Shown: positions 61,180 to 64,000 of the stretch, piece after piece
How the letters are laid out: each line of letters opens with the position of its first letter
How positions within the stretch are numbered: the first letter of the stretch is position 1
NCBI RefSeq assembly: GCF_020567525.1
Contig: NZ_JAJCVI010000008.1
Location: 47,999-111,998 of the forward strand
DNA from: Halorubellus salinus
Lineage (GTDB): Archaea; Halobacteriota; Halobacteria; Halobacteriales; Natrialbaceae
Direction: 5' to 3'
Length of the DNA: 64,000 nt
The notes under the pieces: model-generated
What the model was told of the DNA's origin: nothing
Seen by the model: the letters and a program-made list of their open reading frames with translations, nothing else
Databases searched by the model: none
Position numbers and translations under genes: made by a program

Positions 61180-62370
61180 TCAGTCGTCGCTCGAATCCAG
61201 GCCGAGCGCGCTCGCGACGTCCAGCAGGCCCGCGCCCGACTCGTTGCTGGCCAGGCCGATGTCCTCCGCGCTCGACGTCAGCGTGCTGCGCGCATCCGAC
61301 GCCGTCGCTCCGTCGGCCATCAGCTGGCCGGCCGCGCCCGCGACGTGCGGGCACGCCATCGACGTCCCCGAGTACGTGTCGTACCCGCCGTTGCTCGCGA
61401 CCGACGAGTAGATGTCCGACCCCGGCGCCGCGATCTCGACCTCCGGCCCGGTCGAAGAGAAGTCCGAGAGCGTGTCGTCACTGGCCGTCGAGGACACCGC
61501 CATTACCTCCGAGTACGCCGCCGGGTACCCGACGCAGTCGCTACAGGGCCCGGAGTTCCCCGCCGCCGCGACCTGGAACACGCCCTTTTCCGCAGCGTAC
61601 TGGACCGCGTCCTGCAGCGCCGACGAGCTAGAGGACCCACCGAGGCTCATCGACGCGACGTCGTAGCCCTGATCCGCGACCCACTGGACGCCCGCCGCGA
61701 TGTCGCTGAACGAACCGGACCCGCACTTGTCCAGGACCTTCACCGCGTGCAGCGTCACGTCCGGCCCGACGCCGACGGCGCCCTCCGTGTTGTCGACCCC
61801 ACCGGCGATGCCCGCGCAGTGCGTGCCGTGGTTGTTGTCGTCGTCCCACGACGTGTTACACGTGTTGTCGGCCGGCTTCGCCCCGAACCGACATCCGCCT
61901 TTGGTCGAACACTGGACGAAGGACTTGCCCTTGCCGAGGTTGCCCTGGAGGTCCGGGTGGTCCGAGTCGATGCCCGTGTCGATGATGGCGACGTCCGCAC
62001 CCGACCCCGTCTCACCGTTCGCGTGTGCGACCTCCGAGTCCGTGCGGTCGATGCCCCACGGTGTCGTCTGCGCGAGCGCGTGCATCTCGCCGTTCTCCTC
62101 GACGTAGCGGATGCTCGGGTTGCGCTGAAGCGCATCCGCCGCCTTCTTCGGGAGCTGTACGGTCATCGCGTCGAAGTTGAACTCTCGGACGACCGAATCC
62201 GCCTTCCGCTCGACGGCGGCCTTCCCGCGAACGTCGTCGAAGCCGACGTTCACCTCGACCTTGTCCACAGGCCGCGCCTCGGCCATCCCGACGATGCCCG
62301 TCGCCGCGAGTGCGCCAGTCGCCGTCTTCAGTACGTCCCGTCGCGAGGTATGCTTGTCCTTACCAGACAT
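61180..62370 (-). CDS. Tat-exported subtilisin-like serine protease (paralogue 2)
   Basis: 396 residues, clearly a duplicate of the gene 200 bp downstream. Tat signal SRRDVLKTATGALAATG, I9-type propeptide (about 36-98), peptidase S8 with D131, H181, N272 and S337 in the usual motifs. It lacks the CDPWPGC insert but has a longer cysteine loop (C154, C160, C171) near the active-site histidine and a Ser-Asn-Gly insertion before the serine motif. Probably an extracellular protease active at high salt. TTTTAAATA at about -30 supports the ATG at 62370. Confidence 0.94.
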   Translation of the reverse strand: MSGKDKHTSRRDVLKTATGALAATGIVGMAEARPVDKVEVNVGFDDVRGKAAVERKADSVVREFNFDAMTVQLPKKAADALQRNPSIRYVEENGEMHALAQTTPWGIDRTDSEVAHANGETGSGADVAIIDTGIDSDHPDLQGNLGKGKSFVQCSTKGGCRFGAKPADNTCNTSWDDDNNHGTHCAGIAGGVDNTEGAVGVGPDVTLHAVKVLDKCGSGSFSDIAAGVQWVADQGYDVASMSLGGSSSSSALQDAVQYAAEKGVFQVAAAGNSGPCSDCVGYPAAYSEVMAVSSTASDDTLSDFSSTGPEVEIAAPGSDIYSSVASNGGYDTYSGTSMACPHVAGAAGQLMADGATASDARSTLTSSAEDIGLASNESGAGLLDVASALGLDSSDD

Positions 62371-62374
62371 GCAA

Positions 62375-62404
62375 ACCAATGGTGATGACCAATGGTATTT
62401 AAAA
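62375..62404 (-). promoter_or_regulatory. Core promoter and conserved element of subtilase 2
   Basis: TTTTAAATA (62396-62404, minus strand) is the TATA box. Two identical 9-mers accaatggt (62375-62383 and 62388-62396), 13 bp apart, lie between it and the start codon. Each 9-mer is nearly self-complementary. The arrangement is shared in part with the first subtilase and could be a regulator site. Confidence 0.45.
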
Positions 62405-62571
62405 GTATCCATGGAAGAGAGGAAAGAATGAAATAAACAAACATTCAACCCGATACGGCTTGGGAAACGTAACTCGACACGAAGCCTGCCGCCCCATCCC
62501 CCAGCGAACAGCACGAACTACCACACACGCCAAGCGGTACCGCTAAACGACCATCGCCCCAACGCCCACTC

Positions 62572-63342
62572 GTGCAGATCGTCGGCTACGAACCAGCACG
62601 ACCCCCCACCGACCAGCCAGCACAGCCCGCGGCCCTCCACGTCGCCGACGACGACCACGTCCACCACGTCGAACTCACCCCAGGCACCGAACTCGCCTAC
62701 ACCCTCCACGACCGACACTGCGCCGGCCACAGAGACGACGCCGGCCACCACCCCTGCCCGAACGACGACGCACCCCACTGCCATCAACACACCCGCACGT
62801 GGGCCTGCGCTCGCTGCACCGGCGACTGCAACCTCCCACTCGACACCTGTACCGACGAACACGCCATCTACCTCGCCGCATTCGCCCCCGACACGTTCAA
62901 AGTCGGCGTCACACGCAGCTGGCGCCTCCAAACACGGCTCTACGAACAAGGCGCCGACCGCGGCGCACACATCAACACCGTCCCAGACGGTCGCATCGCG
63001 CGGCAACTCGAAGCCGAGATCGCCGAAACCCTCACCGACCGCGTCCGCACCCCCACCAAACGCCGGAGCCTCGCCACCACCGTCGACGACCACGCCTGGA
63101 ACGCACTCCTCGACGAACACGACGCACTCGACACCTACACGTACGACCACGGCCTCCAACTCGACACCGAACCCGTCGCCGAAACCCTCGCCACCGGAAC
63201 CATCCGCGGCACCAAAGGCCGCCTCCTCGTCCTCGACCACAACGACACCACCTACGCCACCGACCTCCGCGACCTCCTCGGCCACGACGTCACGCCCGAA
63301 CCAGCAACGCGCGACGTCCAAGCCAGCCTCGGCAGCTTCTAG
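62572..63342 (+). CDS. DUF2797-family protein with zinc-binding Cys/His cluster and GIY-YIG-like core
   Basis: 256 residues, GTG start with a CGCTAAACG patch at -28. Residues 45-103 are rich in Cys and His (HRHCAGH-, HHPCP-, HCHQHT-, CARCTGDCN-type pairs), probably two zinc sites. From about 103 comes AIYLAAFAPDTFKVGVTRSWR, reminiscent of GIY-YIG-superfamily cores. Unlike most neighbours it has many histidines. Function unknown; nucleic-acid binding is plausible. It immediately precedes the rRNA operon. Confidence 0.82.
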   Translation: MQIVGYEPARPPTDQPAQPAALHVADDDHVHHVELTPGTELAYTLHDRHCAGHRDDAGHHPCPNDDAPHCHQHTRTWACARCTGDCNLPLDTCTDEHAIYLAAFAPDTFKVGVTRSWRLQTRLYEQGADRGAHINTVPDGRIARQLEAEIAETLTDRVRTPTKRRSLATTVDDHAWNALLDEHDALDTYTYDHGLQLDTEPVAETLATGTIRGTKGRLLVLDHNDTTYATDLRDLLGHDVTPEPATRDVQASLGSF

Positions 63343-63364
63343 CTATATACTCTGCACCCGAGAT

Positions 63365-63489
63365 ATGTTTAAGCTCGAGAGAAGCGCTCCAAACACCGAC
63401 GACTATGTACTCGAAGCGACGGCCTTAGGTACCTCCGAGAATGGGAACCGATAGCAGGCGGAGCAACGAAACAACGGGGTTAAGTATGG
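63365..63489 (+). promoter_or_regulatory. Tandem rRNA operon promoters (candidate)
   Basis: Two similar elements, 63412-63433 and 63467-63489, share 15 of 22 aligned bases (cgaa-c-acgg--tta-gta) and lie 55 bp apart. Further TATA-like patches occur at atgtttaag (63365-63373) and tatgtac (63404-63410). Multiple tandem promoters with such upstream boxes are known for haloarchaeal rRNA operons; which ones are active here is not shown. Confidence 0.55.
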
Positions 63490-63712
63490 ACCAGCCATTT
63501 CAAAATAATGTGAACGGCGCCCCGGAACGCCCCGGGCGCCAACGTATGAGGATTCCGCCCCTGCGGTCCGCCGTCAAGACGGAATCTGATGTTAGCCTCG
63601 ACGGTTCGGCGACATCCGATCGGATGCGTCGAACCAGATCCATTTGCAATGAGATAAGGAACACACCCATTCGGGTGTGTCCCGCCACCCCCCGAGCCTT
63701 GAGCTCGGGACC
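63490..63712 (+). other. 16S rRNA leader with hairpins
   Basis: The 370-bp region 63343-63712 holds no convincing gene. Its downstream part contains a hairpin at 63604-63635 (ggttcg/cgaacc enclosing the palindrome catccgatcggatg), a perfect 8-bp hairpin at 63661-63680 (acacaccc/gggtgtgt, loop attc) and a 7-bp hairpin at 63691-63709 (cccgagc/gctcggg) directly before the 16S start. These are probably pre-rRNA processing structures. The matching 3' arm of the long 16S processing stem is outside the window. Confidence 0.65.
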
Positions 63713-64000
63713 ATTCCGGTTGATCCTGCCGGAGGCCATTGCTATCGGAGTTCGATTTAGCCATGCTAGTCGCACGAGTTCATACTCGTGGCAGATAGCT
63801 CAGTGACACGTGGCCAAACTACCCTATGGACAGGCATAACCTCGGGAAACTGAGGCCAATTCCTGATACCGCTTCCCACCTGGAATAGGGGGAAGCACCA
63901 AACGTTACGGCGCCATAGGATGTGGCTGCGGCCGATTAGGTAGACGGTGGGGTAACGGCCCACCGTGCCCATAATCGGTACGGGTTGTGAGAGCAAGAGC
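63713..64000 (+). rRNA. rrs: 16S ribosomal RNA, 5' part (continues beyond the window)
   Basis: Begins attccggttgatcctgccgg, the universal archaeal 16S 5' end, followed by the variable V1-V2 region with the hairpin cacgagttcatactcgtg, the conserved gtggccaaactaccctatgg and the segment gatgtggctgcggccgatta-gtaga at about 63920-63945. Only the first ~288 nt are present. The sequence is haloarchaeal but too short for me to name a genus. Confidence 0.98.

Noticed and set aside
1..64000. Insertion sequences, integrases or prophage
   Set aside because: No transposase, integrase, long terminal inverted repeat or attachment-site duplication was recognised; gene content looks like stable chromosome.

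Overview
The window is chromosomal DNA of a haloarchaeon (class Halobacteria). The signs are uniformly GC-rich coding sequence, strongly acidic proteins, Tat (twin-arginine) lipoprotein and protease signals, a TFE transcription-factor gene, an archaeal NAC gene, a PGF-CTERM surface protein, and the 5' end of an archaeal 16S rRNA at the right edge (from 63713). The genus cannot be resolved from what is visible. Most monocistronic genes look leaderless: a TATA-like patch (YTTAWR or TTTTAWA) sits 27-31 nt before the chosen start codon, and I used this spacing to pick starts.

Layout. 1-8.4 kb: the fused folate gene folCP (cut by the left edge), small lipoproteins and a SHOCT membrane protein, then the divergent purine genes purNH and purB. 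8.4-11.1 kb: an ABC exporter operon ending in a TetR-type repressor, with a candidate operator over its promoter. 11.1-17.3 kb: a tightly overlapping lysine operon dapA-dapB-dapD-lysA-dapF-dapE (succinylase-type DAP pathway; the aminotransferase is not here). 17.7-20.4 kb: NYN protein, small membrane protein, PUA protein, NAC and TrmI, i.e. RNA modification and nascent-chain functions. 20.5-23.9 kb: two paralogous secreted-domain/membrane proteins with a CxxC motif, flanking a Nudix hydrolase.

24-39 kb is central carbon and nitrogen metabolism: 3-hydroxyacyl-CoA dehydrogenase, archaeal class I aldolase plus fructose-bisphosphatase (gluconeogenesis), acyl/propionyl-CoA carboxylase beta subunit, MaoC dehydratase, CitE-like lyase, two glutamate dehydrogenase paralogues and an acyl-CoA dehydrogenase. 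Together they suggest CoA-ester and glutamate metabolism reminiscent of the haloarchaeal methylaspartate cycle, although the signature mutase and ammonia-lyase are absent.

39-44 kb holds the most unusual gene: a 1319-residue Tat-secreted protein in which a staphylococcal-nuclease-type domain is split into two halves by about 515 residues made of two copies of a repeated module. A small kinase follows, whose promoter sits inside a perfect inverted repeat. 44-59.5 kb: aldehyde dehydrogenase, a structured non-coding region, a nitrilase/SRPBCC/winged-helix operon, an LEA-like envelope protein, a PhoU-type regulator, an NAD-kinase-like protein, a CinA-like protein, the tfe-DUF2110-DUF5803 operon (with a 71-bp tandem repeat upstream), trm56, a TauE-type exporter, SDR and epimerase genes. 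59.7-62.4 kb: two tandem paralogous halolysin-type subtilases sharing a promoter-proximal motif. 62.6-64 kb: a DUF2797 gene, then the rRNA operon promoters, leader and the start of 16S rRNA. No insertion sequence, CRISPR array or tRNA gene was seen.
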